64,000 bases of DNA from Mycolicibacterium tusciae JS617 (GTDB lineage Bacteria > Actinomycetota > Actinomycetes > Mycobacteriales > Mycobacteriaceae), in assembly GCF_000243415.2 (NCBI RefSeq), contig NZ_KI912270.1, positions 6,033,837 to 6,097,836 of the forward strand, written 5' to 3'. The notes beneath the pieces are model-generated. The model was not told the DNA's origin, did not search any database, and saw only the letters and a program-made list of their open reading frames with translations. Positions within the stretch are counted from its first letter, which is position 1. Every line of letters begins with the position of its first letter. Positions 35,704-44,736 of the stretch are shown piece after piece. The translations under genes were made by a program, and so were the position numbers.

Positions 35704-36366
35704 GTGGGTCGGCATTCATTAGCCAAAAAGCGACGCAAGTCACCGGTTGTCCTGGCTTCAATGCTCGGTCCGGCGGCCGTGTTCTTCGCGGTAGGCGCCG
35801 ATATGCAACCCCAGAAGCAGGAGGTCCGGAGCGCTCCGGTCGACGAGGTCGCCCCCTGGAACGTCGAGATCGTGGCCGCTGCGCCGACCGCGCCGTTCCA
35901 GGCGCAGATCGTCGGTCAGGTCAGCTTGAGCTCAGGTACCGACACCGTCATCGCTGCGTCGCGGTACCGCACCGTCGATCCCACGCTGCCCGTCGGACTC
36001 GCTCCCGAGCGCGGCCTCCAGGTCAAGACCATCCTGGCATCGCGCGCCATCACCGCGGCGTTCCCCGAGATTCTAAGCATCGGCGGCGTTCGGCCGGATT
36101 CGCTGCGATGGCATCCGAACGGCCTGGCACTCGACGTGATGATTCCCAACCCGGGTACCGCGGAGGGCATCGCGCTGGGTGACGAGATCGTGTCGTACGT
36201 GCTGCGCAACGCAGCGCGGTTCGGGATGCAGGATGCGATCTGGCGCGGGGTGTATTACACCCCCAACGGGGCGCAACGAGGCGGTGGCTACGGCCATTAC
36301 GACCACGTTCATGTCACCACGACCGGCGGCGGGTATCCCGCCGGCGGTGAGAACTACTTCCGCTGA
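35704..36366 (+). CDS. Envelope protein with a VanY-like/ARB_07466-type C-terminal domain
   Basis: A 220-residue protein. The GTG start gives VGRHSLAKKRRKSPVVL, a basic actinobacterial N-terminus followed by a hydrophobic segment (LASMLGPAAVFFAVGADM). The C-terminal domain (SLRWHPNGLALDVMIPNPG, GHYDHVHVTTTGGGYP) has the His/Asp/His pattern of zinc D,D-peptidase-like folds, so it may cleave or bind peptidoglycan. It is not recognised as a studied gene. It converges on an SDR gene with an 11-bp gap. Confidence 0.7.
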   Translation: MGRHSLAKKRRKSPVVLASMLGPAAVFFAVGADMQPQKQEVRSAPVDEVAPWNVEIVAAAPTAPFQAQIVGQVSLSSGTDTVIAASRYRTVDPTLPVGLAPERGLQVKTILASRAITAAFPEILSIGGVRPDSLRWHPNGLALDVMIPNPGTAEGIALGDEIVSYVLRNAARFGMQDAIWRGVYYTPNGAQRGGGYGHYDHVHVTTTGGGYPAGGENYFR

Positions 36367-36376
36367 GCTCCGGCCG

Positions 36377-37150
36377 TCACGGTCGGAACGTCACCCCGCC
36401 GTCGACACTGATGGTCTGTGCGGTGATGAAGCTGCCGTCGTCGGAGAGCAGAAGCGCACCCAGTGCGGCGACGTCGTCGGGATTACCGAAGCGCGACTTG
36501 ATCATCTGACGGGCGCGGGTCTGCTCGACGATGCCCTCGGGCATCCACTGTTCGTCGAACTTGTAGTGCCAGATCAGGCCCGGGGCAATGGCATTGGCGC
36601 GTATGCCCTTCGGGCCGTACTTGCGGGCGATGTGACGCATGAGCGCCAGTTCGGCCGCCTTGCTCATCGCGTAGGACACTCGGGTACCCGCGCCGTTGTA
36701 GGCGTCGATCGATGCGGTGAAAACGATTGACCCGCCGCCGCTTTCGATCATCGGGGGTATCGCGTGCTTGGCGCAGATCACGAAACCGCGTGTGTTGACG
36801 CGCATCACCTCGTCGAACGCCTCCAGTGGCAACTCGACGACACCACCGGGCAGATAGGCGTCGGCGGCGTTGGTGAAGTTCACGTGTATGCCGTCGAGCC
36901 GGCCGAATGTGTCCACCGCGAGCTTGACGATCGAGATGACGGATTCCTCCTCGGCGCCGTCGAGCGCGACACCGAGCACCCTTTCGGGGTCGACCTCGGC
37001 GACGACGCGCGACACCGTCTCCGGAGAGAGGTCGCCGACGACGAGTCGGGCGCCCTCGGCGGCATACCGGCGCGCCAAACCGTTCCCGATACCGCCGAGT
37101 CCGGCGACGATGACGACCTTGTTCTCCAGCTGTCCCGACACGACAGACAT
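36377..37150 (-). CDS. SDR-family oxidoreductase
   Basis: A 257-residue short-chain dehydrogenase. It has an NAD site with one unusual variant, IVAGLGGIGNGLARRYA (the TGxxxGIG Thr is replaced by Ala), the catalytic Ser in VFTASIDAYN, and the YAMSK Tyr-Lys pair. The C-terminus IKSRFGNPDDVAALGALLLS is typical of 3-oxoacyl-ACP reductase-like SDRs. The start is at ATG 37150 (SVVSGQLENKV). The upstream open frame to 37235 is not supported. The substrate is unknown. Confidence 0.85.
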   Translation of the reverse strand: MSVVSGQLENKVVIVAGLGGIGNGLARRYAAEGARLVVGDLSPETVSRVVAEVDPERVLGVALDGAEEESVISIVKLAVDTFGRLDGIHVNFTNAADAYLPGGVVELPLEAFDEVMRVNTRGFVICAKHAIPPMIESGGGSIVFTASIDAYNGAGTRVSYAMSKAAELALMRHIARKYGPKGIRANAIAPGLIWHYKFDEQWMPEGIVEQTRARQMIKSRFGNPDDVAALGALLLSDDGSFITAQTISVDGGVTFRP

Positions 37151-37257
37151 ATTGCCCCAGGGCCGGCATAGCCGGTCCGGGTGTGTCGAACCCATTCCGC
37201 CAATAAGGTGGCCGTGACGGCGTAGCTTTTCGCACGCTGCACTTTCAGGAGGTTCAG

Positions 37258-39417
37258 TTGGACGGCACGCCGTTCGGGCGCTACAAGTTGGTCGAGTTGC
37301 TGGGCCGAGGCGGAATGGGCGACGTATGGCGCGCCTATGACACGGTGACCGACCGCGTGGTGGCGGTGAAGGTACTGCCCGCGCATCTGGCCAATGATCA
37401 GACGTTCCAGGAACGCTTCCGCCGGGAGGCTCGGGCGGCGGCGGGGCTCAACAATCCCCACGTGGTGCCGATCCACGACTTCGGCGAGATCGACGGACGC
37501 TTGTTCGTGGACATGAGGCTCATCGAGGGCGAGGATCTCGGCACGCTGCTGCGCTCCGGTCCGCTCTCCCCGCAGCGCGCCATCAAGATCGTCGAACAGA
37601 TTGCGTTGGCTCTGTTCGCCGCCCACCGGATCGGACTGGTGCACCGCGACGTCAAGCCGTCGAACATCCTCGTCACCGAGGACGACTTCGCCTACCTGAT
37701 CGACTTCGGCATCGCTCGGGCCGCGGGCGAGGCGGGGCTCACCGACACCGGAGCGGCGGTAGGCACCTGGGCCTACATGGCTCCCGAGAGGTTCTCGACC
37801 GGGGCGGCCGATGCGCGCGCCGATGTCTACGCGCTCACCTGCGTGTTGTATGAGGCGCTCACCGGTGAATCCCCGTTCCCCGCAAAGACACTCGAGCAGA
37901 TCGCCACCGCGCACATGCTCCAACCTCCGCCAAAGCCGTCGATGGTCAGACCGCAGATTCCCGAGGCGATGGACCAGGTGATCACCACCGGCATGGCCAA
38001 GGAACCCGATCAGCGTTATGTCTCGACCAAGGATCTCGCGACCGCCGCCCGTGCTGCGGTGGGTGGCGGTCAGCATCGCACCCAGGCCCCGCCGCACGAC
38101 TACACGCAAGCGGCGCCGCCGGCGTGGACGGCGCAGCCGACCGGGCAGCTGAACCAGCCCGACCCGACCATGGCTGCCCGGCCACCAGAACCCACCGAGC
38201 GTCTGCATCAACCGGACCCAGCGACGTTCGCCGCCGCAACTCAGTACCGAACGCCTGCTCCGGCTCCGACCTCGGAACCGCCATCGGGACGCCGCAGAAA
38301 CATCCTGCTGGCCTCGGCCGCGGCACTTCTCGTCGTGATCGTGGCCGTCGCCGCCGTGATCATGTTCAGCGGTGACTCCGACTCGCCATCGACAAACTCC
38401 GCGTCGTCCACGTCAACGCCCTCGCCGTCCGCGGGGCAGCCGTCCAGCGAGCAGCCGTCTGCACCGCCGACTGCGCCCGGCGGGGGCATGTTCAACGGCC
38501 CGCAGCCGTGGACCGCCGACGTCACCGGCGCTCCGAAATCCGATCGCAGCGACGCGATCATCGGCGCGCTCAGCGCTGCGGGCGGGTGGGGTACGGAAAA
38601 CAGATTGCAGATCGACTTCTCGAATGCGGTCTTCTTTGCCGACGGCAGCACGCCGCGGATGCAGGTTGTAGGCGCCGAGGACTATTGCGGCGGAGGTCCG
38701 GACTGCGATCCGGTGCCCGCCGAGATGCCGGTCCCGGAGAATGCCAACATCGGCGGATCCCCGGACCTTCAGTGCGATATCACCGGAAACACCGAAGGCC
38801 AGGCCGACTGCCAACTGCTCGTCGTCGACCGCGAGGGTCAGACGCTGTACGAGACGTACCAGTCGACGAAGGAGGGCGAGGACCTCAAGACCACGGCCTT
38901 CTTCGTCTGGGACCTGAACAAGCAGTATCCGGAGAACCTGCGTGGCGATCAGTGCACCAGCGCGGACGCGGGCGGGTTCCCGATTTCCGCCATGACGCCG
39001 ACCGCCGACGAAGTCGCCTCGGGCTCAATCGATCACGCGATCCGGTTCATTCTGCCCAACGACCGGATGAGGGCAGGGGTGTACGTGCACCCGGCGAGCC
39101 ACGCCGGTGGTCCCGAAAGTGCCGACCCCAATGCGCCGCCCTACGGCGTGCGGTTCCGGCTGAAGGCCGATTTCGACGAAACGGGCTACACCGACTCCCA
39201 GAAAGTGGTGATCAAGGCCCTCAAGACCCACGGCATGCTGCTGGCCGACGGCGGCCAGGTGCCACTCACCTTCGCCGACGATCGGACCACCACCGCCAAA
39301 TGGGCCGATTTGGGAATTGCCTCCGATACCTTCCGCGCGATCACGCCCGAAGCATTCGAGGTCGTCGAACTCGGACCCGACATCGAGCTGACTTACAACT
39401 GCGTTCGCAATCGTTAG
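37258..39417 (+). CDS. Receptor-type Ser/Thr protein kinase (Pkn family)
   Basis: A 719-residue protein. Kinase domain 1-270: GRGGMG P-loop, AVKV Lys, HRDVKPSN catalytic loop, IDFG DFG variant, GTWAYMAPE. A Pro/Gln-rich juxtamembrane segment leads into a transmembrane helix (about 348-367: ILLASAAALLVVIVAVAAVIMF) and an extracellular region of about 350 residues with paired cysteines and an Asp-rich motif (GGGPDCDPVPAEM). The TTG start follows AGGAGG by 6 nt. The extracellular part is unlike the beta-propeller and PknH-type sensors I know, so the signal sensed is unknown. Confidence 0.9.
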   Translation: MDGTPFGRYKLVELLGRGGMGDVWRAYDTVTDRVVAVKVLPAHLANDQTFQERFRREARAAAGLNNPHVVPIHDFGEIDGRLFVDMRLIEGEDLGTLLRSGPLSPQRAIKIVEQIALALFAAHRIGLVHRDVKPSNILVTEDDFAYLIDFGIARAAGEAGLTDTGAAVGTWAYMAPERFSTGAADARADVYALTCVLYEALTGESPFPAKTLEQIATAHMLQPPPKPSMVRPQIPEAMDQVITTGMAKEPDQRYVSTKDLATAARAAVGGGQHRTQAPPHDYTQAAPPAWTAQPTGQLNQPDPTMAARPPEPTERLHQPDPATFAAATQYRTPAPAPTSEPPSGRRRNILLASAAALLVVIVAVAAVIMFSGDSDSPSTNSASSTSTPSPSAGQPSSEQPSAPPTAPGGGMFNGPQPWTADVTGAPKSDRSDAIIGALSAAGGWGTENRLQIDFSNAVFFADGSTPRMQVVGAEDYCGGGPDCDPVPAEMPVPENANIGGSPDLQCDITGNTEGQADCQLLVVDREGQTLYETYQSTKEGEDLKTTAFFVWDLNKQYPENLRGDQCTSADAGGFPISAMTPTADEVASGSIDHAIRFILPNDRMRAGVYVHPASHAGGPESADPNAPPYGVRFRLKADFDETGYTDSQKVVIKALKTHGMLLADGGQVPLTFADDRTTTAKWADLGIASDTFRAITPEAFEVVELGPDIELTYNCVRNR

Positions 39418-39462
39418 CGATTGGACGCGTCGAACACGCACTGCCTCAATAGATTCCGCCGG

Positions 39463-39867
39463 TCACACACGCAATGCGGTGAACGGCGCGAACGGTAGGT
39501 TGCGAACAACGAACCACACCGTGACGAGAACCATTGTCACCGTGGCCGCCCAGCGGTGGTGCTGCCAGCTTGCGATCTTGCGGCCGACGACGCTGCCGTA
39601 CGTCCACACGGCGAAGGCGACGATCAGGAATCCCAGTGCGACGACAGCCAGCGCGTTGAACCGCACCGCGGACAGGAAGTCGAAGTGCAGCAGCGAATAG
39701 ATCATCCGAAGTGTGCCGCAGCCCGGGCAGTCAATGCCCAGAAGGGCTTTCGTCGGGCACACCGGTAGGAAGCCGCCCGGTGTGGTCGGATCGCCGATCC
39801 AGACCACCGCACACGCGCCTGCCGCCAAGGCGCCCACCAACAGTGGGCCGCCGAGGCGGACAGGCAC
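39463..39867 (-). CDS. DUF2752 membrane protein
   Basis: A hydrophobic protein of about 134 residues with the DUF2752 signature FLPVCPTKALLGIDCPGCGTLR followed by two more helices. The cysteine motif suggests redox or metal binding. The start is uncertain: GTG 39867 is taken. The frame is open to 40005 but that part overlaps the upstream CD225 gene. It shares its strand with the CD225 protein, 23 bp upstream. Confidence 0.82.
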   Translation of the reverse strand: MPVRLGGPLLVGALAAGACAVVWIGDPTTPGGFLPVCPTKALLGIDCPGCGTLRMIYSLLHFDFLSAVRFNALAVVALGFLIVAFAVWTYGSVVGRKIASWQHHRWAATVTMVLVTVWFVVRNLPFAPFTALRV

Positions 39868-39890
39868 GCTGTGCCGAAGCGGAGTAGAGA

Positions 39891-40211
39891 TCAGTAGTCG
39901 GTCGTTGTCGTCGTGTTGAAGTCCATGTTGACGGCGCCGACGGCGATGAGAATGCCGTAGATGACGAACACGACGATGCCCGCGATGAGGCCCCACATCG
40001 CCCACTTCTTGGCAGCGGCGGAGGATGCTTGGGCCGCGTCGTACTGGCCCTGCGCCCAGAGGCCGTTCACCTGGCTCGCCTTGACTATCGAGACGATGCC
40101 GAACGGGAGACAGCAGAAAAGTGTCACCAGGATGGCGAACACCAGGTGTGTGCTTGGCTGCGCGCCCTGCGGTTGCGGAGGCGGGTAGTTGCCAGGCGGT
40201 GGTTGTGTCAT
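39891..40211 (-). CDS. CD225/dispanin-family membrane protein
   Basis: A 106-residue protein. The Pro/Gln-rich N-terminus is followed by the CD225 domain (FAILVTLFCCLPFGIVSIVK, VNGLWAQGQYDAAQASSAAA), with two membrane helices and a Cys-Cys pair that could be lipidated. Bacterial members are of unknown role; the family is related to interferon-induced IFITM proteins. It is expressed with DUF2752. A 241-bp gap with no recognised features separates it from the divergent DUF427 gene. Confidence 0.88.
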   Translation of the reverse strand: MTQPPPGNYPPPQPQGAQPSTHLVFAILVTLFCCLPFGIVSIVKASQVNGLWAQGQYDAAQASSAAAKKWAMWGLIAGIVVFVIYGILIAVGAVNMDFNTTTTTDY

Positions 40212-40452
40212 CGTCGTCTTCCTTGTAAGGCCGTTAGGACGGAAAGCGGTGCTAACGGTACCGGAGAGAGGTCGGGAAAAACTGGAAAGTCAAGATCAAT
40301 TAACGGTGCCGGAATGATTGCTGTACCCGCGCTCACCAGGGGTTTTTGCATACGCAAGGGTCGGGCTCGAACCGGACGGTATCGGCTTGCCTCTCGGTAC
40401 GACCGCCACAAGGGCGATCCGCCGAATGCCGGTGCGCGCCTAATCTGGCAGC

Positions 40453-41160
40453 ATGACCACGCCGCCCAAGTCTGAACCTGACTATCCTCAGATGGCCGCG
40501 GTGCGCGGTCGCATCGAACCGGGTCCGCGTCGGGTGCGCGGCTTTCTGGATTCGGAGTTGGTGTTCGACACGACCTCGGCTCGCTACGTGTGGGAGGTGC
40601 CGTACTACCCGCACTACTACATTCCGCACTCGGATGTCAGCGCCGGATTTCTGCGCGACGCCGACCGGCGCGCGGTTCGGATATTCGACGAAGGCGACTT
40701 CGCCGGGTTGGTCCGCATTCGTTGGGACGTGCTCAACTGGTTCGAGGAGGATGAGCCGATCTATGGCCATCCCCGGAGCCCGTATGTGCGGGTGGATGCG
40801 CTGAGGTCCCATCGTCGCGTCACGGTTGGACTCAACGGCGTGGAATTGGCCGATACCCATTGCCCGGTAATGCTTTTCGAAACCGGACTGCCCACCCGCT
40901 ACTACATCGATCGCACAGACGTGGCATTCGAACATCTTGAGCCGTCGACTACGCAGACGCTGTGCCCCTACAAAGGAGTCACGTCGGCTTACTGGTCGGT
41001 GCGCGTGGGAGACGCGTCAGCCGCCGACCTCGCCTGGACGTATGAGACGCCGCTGCCGGCAGTGGCACCGATCGCGAACATGGTGGCGTTCTACAACGAG
41101 AAACTCGACATCACCGTGGACGGTGTACAACTCGCGCGGCCGAGCACCCATTTCAGCTAG
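40453..41160 (+). CDS. DUF427-domain protein
   Basis: A 235-residue soluble protein with two related segments: DSELVFDTTSARYVWEVPYYPHYYIP and, in the C-terminal half, TRYYIDRTDVAFEHLEPST followed by TQTLCPYKGVTSAYWSV. This matches the tandem architecture of DUF427 proteins. The function is unknown. It ends before a strong inverted-repeat terminator-like structure. Confidence 0.88.
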   Translation: MTTPPKSEPDYPQMAAVRGRIEPGPRRVRGFLDSELVFDTTSARYVWEVPYYPHYYIPHSDVSAGFLRDADRRAVRIFDEGDFAGLVRIRWDVLNWFEEDEPIYGHPRSPYVRVDALRSHRRVTVGLNGVELADTHCPVMLFETGLPTRYYIDRTDVAFEHLEPSTTQTLCPYKGVTSAYWSVRVGDASAADLAWTYETPLPAVAPIANMVAFYNEKLDITVDGVQLARPSTHFS

Positions 41161-41231
41161 GTTGTCGGTGCCGGAGGCGGGCCGGTAGCACCGACTCGCT
41201 CGTCCTCAGCCTCATGACGGTGTAGCAGCGG

Positions 41232-41275
41232 CCCAAAGTTCTTGGGGCCCAAGAAAACCCATGACGGACTTTGGG
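41232..41275. terminator. Nested inverted repeats, bidirectional terminator candidate
   Basis: An outer arm pair CCCAAAGT (41232-41239) and ACTTTGGG (41268-41275) encloses the inner hairpin TTCTTGGG-G-CCCAAGAA (41239-41255). It lies between the convergent DUF427 and exported-protein genes, so it can act on both. Confidence 0.55.
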
Positions 41276-41289
41276 ACGTCATGAACGGG

Positions 41290-41718
41290 TCAGCCGATCT
41301 TCTGCAGCTGGAATGGGCTCTGGGTCAGCTGTCCGCCCGCACAGCCGTAATTGGAATCTGACGACAACACGCCACCCAGCGTCGCCGCGTCGACCGAAAT
41401 GGACACCACTGCCGGTTCATAGTGCCCGTCGGCACAGGTGAGACCACCCGGCTTCGAGACCGTGAAGATCCAGTCGCTGCCGGATAGCGTGGTGGGCGTC
41501 TGCCAGCCCTGGTTGCTGGTGACGGTGCCGGTGCAACCGGCAGGGCCGCAGCTCGTCGCGAAGGTCCAGACGTTGTAGGGGTCGCCGTCGGTTGAGCCGT
41601 AGACGCCGTTCAGTAGCGGCGGGTCGGCGGTTGCCGTGCCGGAGAGTGCAAGGCCCGCGATTGCCGGTACGGCGACGGCAGTGGCCAGTATGCGCAAGAC
41701 CCGCAAAACGTTAGTCAT
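41290..41718 (-). CDS. Small exported hypothetical protein
   Basis: A 142-residue protein. A signal peptide (MTNVLRVLRILATAVAVPAI to ATADPP) precedes a Cys-containing secreted domain (SCGPAGCTGTV, LTCADGHYEP, NYGCAGGQL) with likely disulphides. The start is the ATG at 41718 rather than 41730. This looks like a mycobacterial secreted protein of unknown function. It is the last gene before the tRNA-Gly scar. Confidence 0.78.
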   Translation of the reverse strand: MTNVLRVLRILATAVAVPAIAGLALSGTATADPPLLNGVYGSTDGDPYNVWTFATSCGPAGCTGTVTSNQGWQTPTTLSGSDWIFTVSKPGGLTCADGHYEPAVVSISVDAATLGGVLSSDSNYGCAGGQLTQSPFQLQKIG

Positions 41719-41813
41719 AGTGATTCGCAACTTAAAGGGCGTTTCGGCCCGATTGCCGCTAGCGGGGCTCGTGATTCCCGGTTGTAGCCATCATGTCGCC
41801 GAATCGCAATCTG

Positions 41814-41858
41814 TGGAGCCGATGACGGGAATCGAACCCGCGTATTCAGCTTGGGAAG
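41814..41858 (-). other. tRNA-Gly(CCC) 3' fragment, attachment-site scar
   Basis: The minus strand reads CTTCCCAAGCTGA, ATAC, then the T-arm GCGGGTTCGATTCCCGT, the acceptor strand CATCGGC and TCCA: anticodon loop (CCC), variable loop, T-arm, acceptor 3' strand and encoded CCA of tRNA-Gly. The 5' half (acceptor 5' strand, D-arm) is absent and replaced by unrelated sequence, so this is not a functional tRNA. Such 3' duplicates arise when a tRNA-targeting integrase inserts an element. The 341-bp gap 41719-42049 holds no gene besides this. Confidence 0.8.
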
Positions 41859-42049
41859 TCGGTTCGCAGCGTCCGGTCGCGTCCGAGTGGGTGCGGTTAC
41901 CCATCGCCTCGTGGAGCCTGAACTGCGAAATTGTTCCGGTCCGGTACGTCTTCGTCCCACTGTGTTCGTGCCGGGTTTCGTCCGAGTTGTGACAACGTCG
42001 TGACATCCACCCAATCTCGCGCCACCGTGGCCTGCTCCGCGCTTTTAGG

Positions 42050-43516
42050 GGCTCTTCGATTTTGAGCGGGCAATCAGCATGATGTCTGGGTTGCGGCCCG
42101 CTGTTTGCGGGTGCAGTGGAAGCGTATCCGGCGGGCCGAGTTTTCTGTGTTTCTGAACCCGCACGCTGTGCGTTTGACCTGCTTGACGAGCCGGTTGTAG
42201 CCCTCGGTGCCGGCGTTGGTGATGCCGGTGGCGATGAAGGCGTTGATCTCGGGCCACCAGGTGTCCACGGTGGTGGCCAGGGTCAGCAGCTCCGGGATCT
42301 GCGAATCGATGCACCAGGACAGGAACCGGTGCAGGCGGTGCCGGGTCAGGTGCGGGTCGCCGCCGACGCGCACGGTGGACAGCAGGGTGCGCAGTTCTTC
42401 CTTGGCGATCCACGCTGAGAGGATCTGACCGGTGTCGTCAGCGGCGATGAGGGCGTTCCACATTTTGGCGAAACTCTTGCCCGACAGGCGTTCCCGAGCG
42501 CGCAGCAACCGTCGCCGGTTGGCCCATTCCGGGTCGATCTTGCGACCACGACGCTCACGTAGATCCCAGGTGACCCGTTGACGCACCTTGGTCACCGCGT
42601 CGTTGCCGAGCTTCACCAGGTGGAAGTGATCGACCACGATCGTCGCGTTGGGCAACAAGCCGGGTGTGCGGATCGCTGTCGCGTAGACCGCGGCCGGGTC
42701 GATGGCCACGTAGGCCACGCCCGCGCGGAAGGCTTCGGTGCGCTCAGAGAGCCAGTCGATGACCGCTGCGCCGGTGCGGCCTTCCCGTTGCCCCAGCAGG
42801 CCCTGATCGCCGGCCAGGTCGACGAACCCGGTGTCCCACGGGTCCACCCGCACCCACCCCTGCGTCACCGCGCAGTGTTCCCACCTGGGCTTTCCGCGGC
42901 GGGTCTCATCGATGCCCAGCACCGCGGTGGGCTGCGGTTCGACTAGCAGCGACTCGGCGTGGGCGACGAACGCGCGGTGCGCGGTCGGCCACGACACGCC
43001 GTGGCTGTTTGCGACCTCGGCCACAGAACGGGCCGCATCCCCGATCGCCGCACCGACCTGAGTGCGCAACCGCAGAGTTGTGCGGGCCCGCGCCGGCACC
43101 TGCGCGATGGACTCGGTGAAGGACCCGCGTTCACAGTAGTCCTCCCGGCAACGCCACCGGGTCTTGTGCCACCGCAGCATGATTCGCGCTTCACCGTAGG
43201 GGATATCCTTCGGTGCGGTGGCGACTCGGGCCTTCACCGAGGTGGACAACACCCCACACGACGGGCACGCCGCCGCGGACTCGCTCGCGGTCACCGCGTG
43301 CACTACTCGCGTCCCGTCGGCCCAGCGCTCGACACGCTCAACCCGCACTCCTGGCAGCCCAAACAACAATGTCGTACCGTCGGACACGGCCCTTGGTTCC
43401 CTTCGTCAGCCTGAATGCTTCGCAACTTTCAGACTTCGGAAGACCAAGGGCCTCCCCATGCAGCGACACGCCCTACGAGAGCGAAATCACAACTGCCCCA
43501 TTAAAATCGAAGAGCC
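42050..43516 (-). mobile_element. ISL3-family insertion sequence with 8-bp target duplication
   Basis: A 1467-bp element with ends GGCTCTTCGATTTTGAGC and, reversed, GGCTCTTCGATTTTAATG. It is flanked by CTTTTAGG at 42042-42049 and 43517-43524. The right duplicate includes the first two bases of the neighbouring IS3 terminus, so this element inserted at the edge of the IS3 element. Confidence 0.92.
42074..43387 (-). CDS. ISL3-family transposase
   Basis: A 437-residue transposase unrelated in detail to the one at 30815. N-terminal zinc-finger region (AACPSCGVLSTSVKAR, WRCREDYCERGSF), HTH (SVAEVANSHGVSWPTAHRAF), then DDE_Tnp_ISL3 with AVLGIDETRRGKPRWEH, VAIDPAA..., TIVVDHFHLVKLGNDAV and GITNAGTEGYNRLVKQVKRT. 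It appears intact. Confidence 0.93.
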   Translation of the reverse strand: MSDGTTLLFGLPGVRVERVERWADGTRVVHAVTASESAAACPSCGVLSTSVKARVATAPKDIPYGEARIMLRWHKTRWRCREDYCERGSFTESIAQVPARARTTLRLRTQVGAAIGDAARSVAEVANSHGVSWPTAHRAFVAHAESLLVEPQPTAVLGIDETRRGKPRWEHCAVTQGWVRVDPWDTGFVDLAGDQGLLGQREGRTGAAVIDWLSERTEAFRAGVAYVAIDPAAVYATAIRTPGLLPNATIVVDHFHLVKLGNDAVTKVRQRVTWDLRERRGRKIDPEWANRRRLLRARERLSGKSFAKMWNALIAADDTGQILSAWIAKEELRTLLSTVRVGGDPHLTRHRLHRFLSWCIDSQIPELLTLATTVDTWWPEINAFIATGITNAGTEGYNRLVKQVKRTACGFRNTENSARRIRFHCTRKQRAATQTSC

Positions 43517-43543
43517 CTTTTAGGACTGCGGATTTCGCGGGAA

Positions 43544-44449
43544 TTATGCCGCGAGCTGTGAATTCATGTATTCGATGCGGACTTCATGCGGCGTGCGGTA
43601 GCCCAACGCGGAGTGAAGTCTGCGCCGATTATAGAACAGTTCGATATAGCGGGCAATATCAGCTCTTGCTTTCTTCCGCGTCGGATACACCATGTGGTGC
43701 ACACGTTCATTTTTCAGGGCTGCAAAGAATGATTCTGCGAGCGCGTTATCCCAACATATTCCGGTCCGCCCCAGCGAGGCTCTCATATCAAGGTCGGCGA
43801 TTTTAATGGCGTAATCGGTCGAGGTGTATTGCGTCCCGCGGTCGGTGTGCATAATGCATCCCGGTTCCAGGGCGTGGTTGCGGGCAGCCATCTCCAGGGC
43901 GCCGGTGACCAGCTCGGTACGCATGTGATCGGCCATCGCGTAACCGATCACTTCTTTGTTGAAGCAGTCGATCACGGTCGCCAAATACAGCCACCCAGCC
44001 CAGGTCCGGATATAGGTGATGTCACCGACCAGCTTCACCCCGGGCCGATCCGCGGTGAAGTCACGGGCCACCAGATCAGGCACCGCGGTGGCGGACTCGC
44101 CGGCGATAGTGGTCCGCTTGTAAGGTTTCGGTTGCAGTGCAACGAGATTCAACTCGCGCATCAGTGTGCGCACCAACTCTGGGCCTACCCGTTCACCGGC
44201 GCGGACCAACTCGGCGTGGATGCGCCGATACCCGTACACGGCGCCGAAAGACGTGAACAGTGCGGCGATCTTGAGCTTGAGTTCCTCGCGGCGGCACATC
44301 GCCGCACTCGCCGGCCGGCCCCACCACTCGTAGAACCCCGATTTCGACACCCCCAGCCATTTCAGCATCTGCACGATCGTGGGAGCCATGCCCGCAAAGG
44401 TGGCACCGTCAGCGTGCTCCGCGGCGATGAACGCGTATTTCTGGCTCAC
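43544..44449 (-). CDS. IS3-family transposase OrfB
   Basis: A 301-residue rve-type DDE integrase: GVSKSGFYEWWGR, GDITYIRTWAGWLYLATVID, MHTDRGTQYTS and ICWDNALAESFFAALKNE give the D, D, E catalytic residues, ending with RRRLHSALGYRTPHEVR. The GTG start overlaps the orfA stop. It is expressed most likely as an OrfAB fusion by -1 frameshifting at the A7 run in orfA. Confidence 0.93.
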   Translation of the reverse strand: MSQKYAFIAAEHADGATFAGMAPTIVQMLKWLGVSKSGFYEWWGRPASAAMCRREELKLKIAALFTSFGAVYGYRRIHAELVRAGERVGPELVRTLMRELNLVALQPKPYKRTTIAGESATAVPDLVARDFTADRPGVKLVGDITYIRTWAGWLYLATVIDCFNKEVIGYAMADHMRTELVTGALEMAARNHALEPGCIMHTDRGTQYTSTDYAIKIADLDMRASLGRTGICWDNALAESFFAALKNERVHHMVYPTRKKARADIARYIELFYNRRRLHSALGYRTPHEVRIEYMNSQLAA

Positions 44450-44736
44450 CGTGGCTCCTTCGCGAAGTACGCTGCTGCTTTTTTTAAGAAGGCGAGTTCC
44501 ATCGCCATTTCTCGGTTCTCGCGTTCCAATTCACGCAGCCGAGCACGTTCAGATAATTCCAGCGGCGGCTCGTCGGTGGCATGCGTTTCTCGATACTTCC
44601 GAACCCAGTTGCCGACAGTGGTATCACTGAGCCCGTGTTCGCGCGCGACCTCGGCGATGGACTTCTGCCCGTCCACCACCAGTCGGGCCGTTTCCTCCCG
44701 AAACTCCGGTGAGAACTTCTGATATTTCTTCGCCAA
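44446..44736 (-). CDS. IS3-family transposase OrfA
   Basis: A 96-residue HTH protein: FSPEFREETARLVVDGQKSI then AEVAREHGLSDTTVGNWVRK, and a leucine-zipper-like tail (LRELERENREMAMELAFL). Codons TTA AAA AAA give an A_AAA_AAA slippery sequence near the 3' end (44479-44485). A -1 shift there joins the frame of orfB without a stop. Confidence 0.92.
   Translation of the reverse strand: MAKKYQKFSPEFREETARLVVDGQKSIAEVAREHGLSDTTVGNWVRKYRETHATDEPPLELSERARLRELERENREMAMELAFLKKAAAYFAKEPR

Noticed and set aside
36880..38211. 443-residue minus-strand ORF opposite the kinase gene
   Set aside because: No motif; the plus strand has a complete kinase domain in order.
41814..41890. Complete tRNA-Gly gene
   Set aside because: No 5' acceptor strand (GCCGATG) or D-arm is found before the anticodon loop, so it is only a fragment.
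41636..41992. 118-residue plus-strand ORF containing MTGIEPAYSAWE
   Set aside because: This is translation of the tRNA-Gly fragment on the wrong strand, a well-known false ORF.
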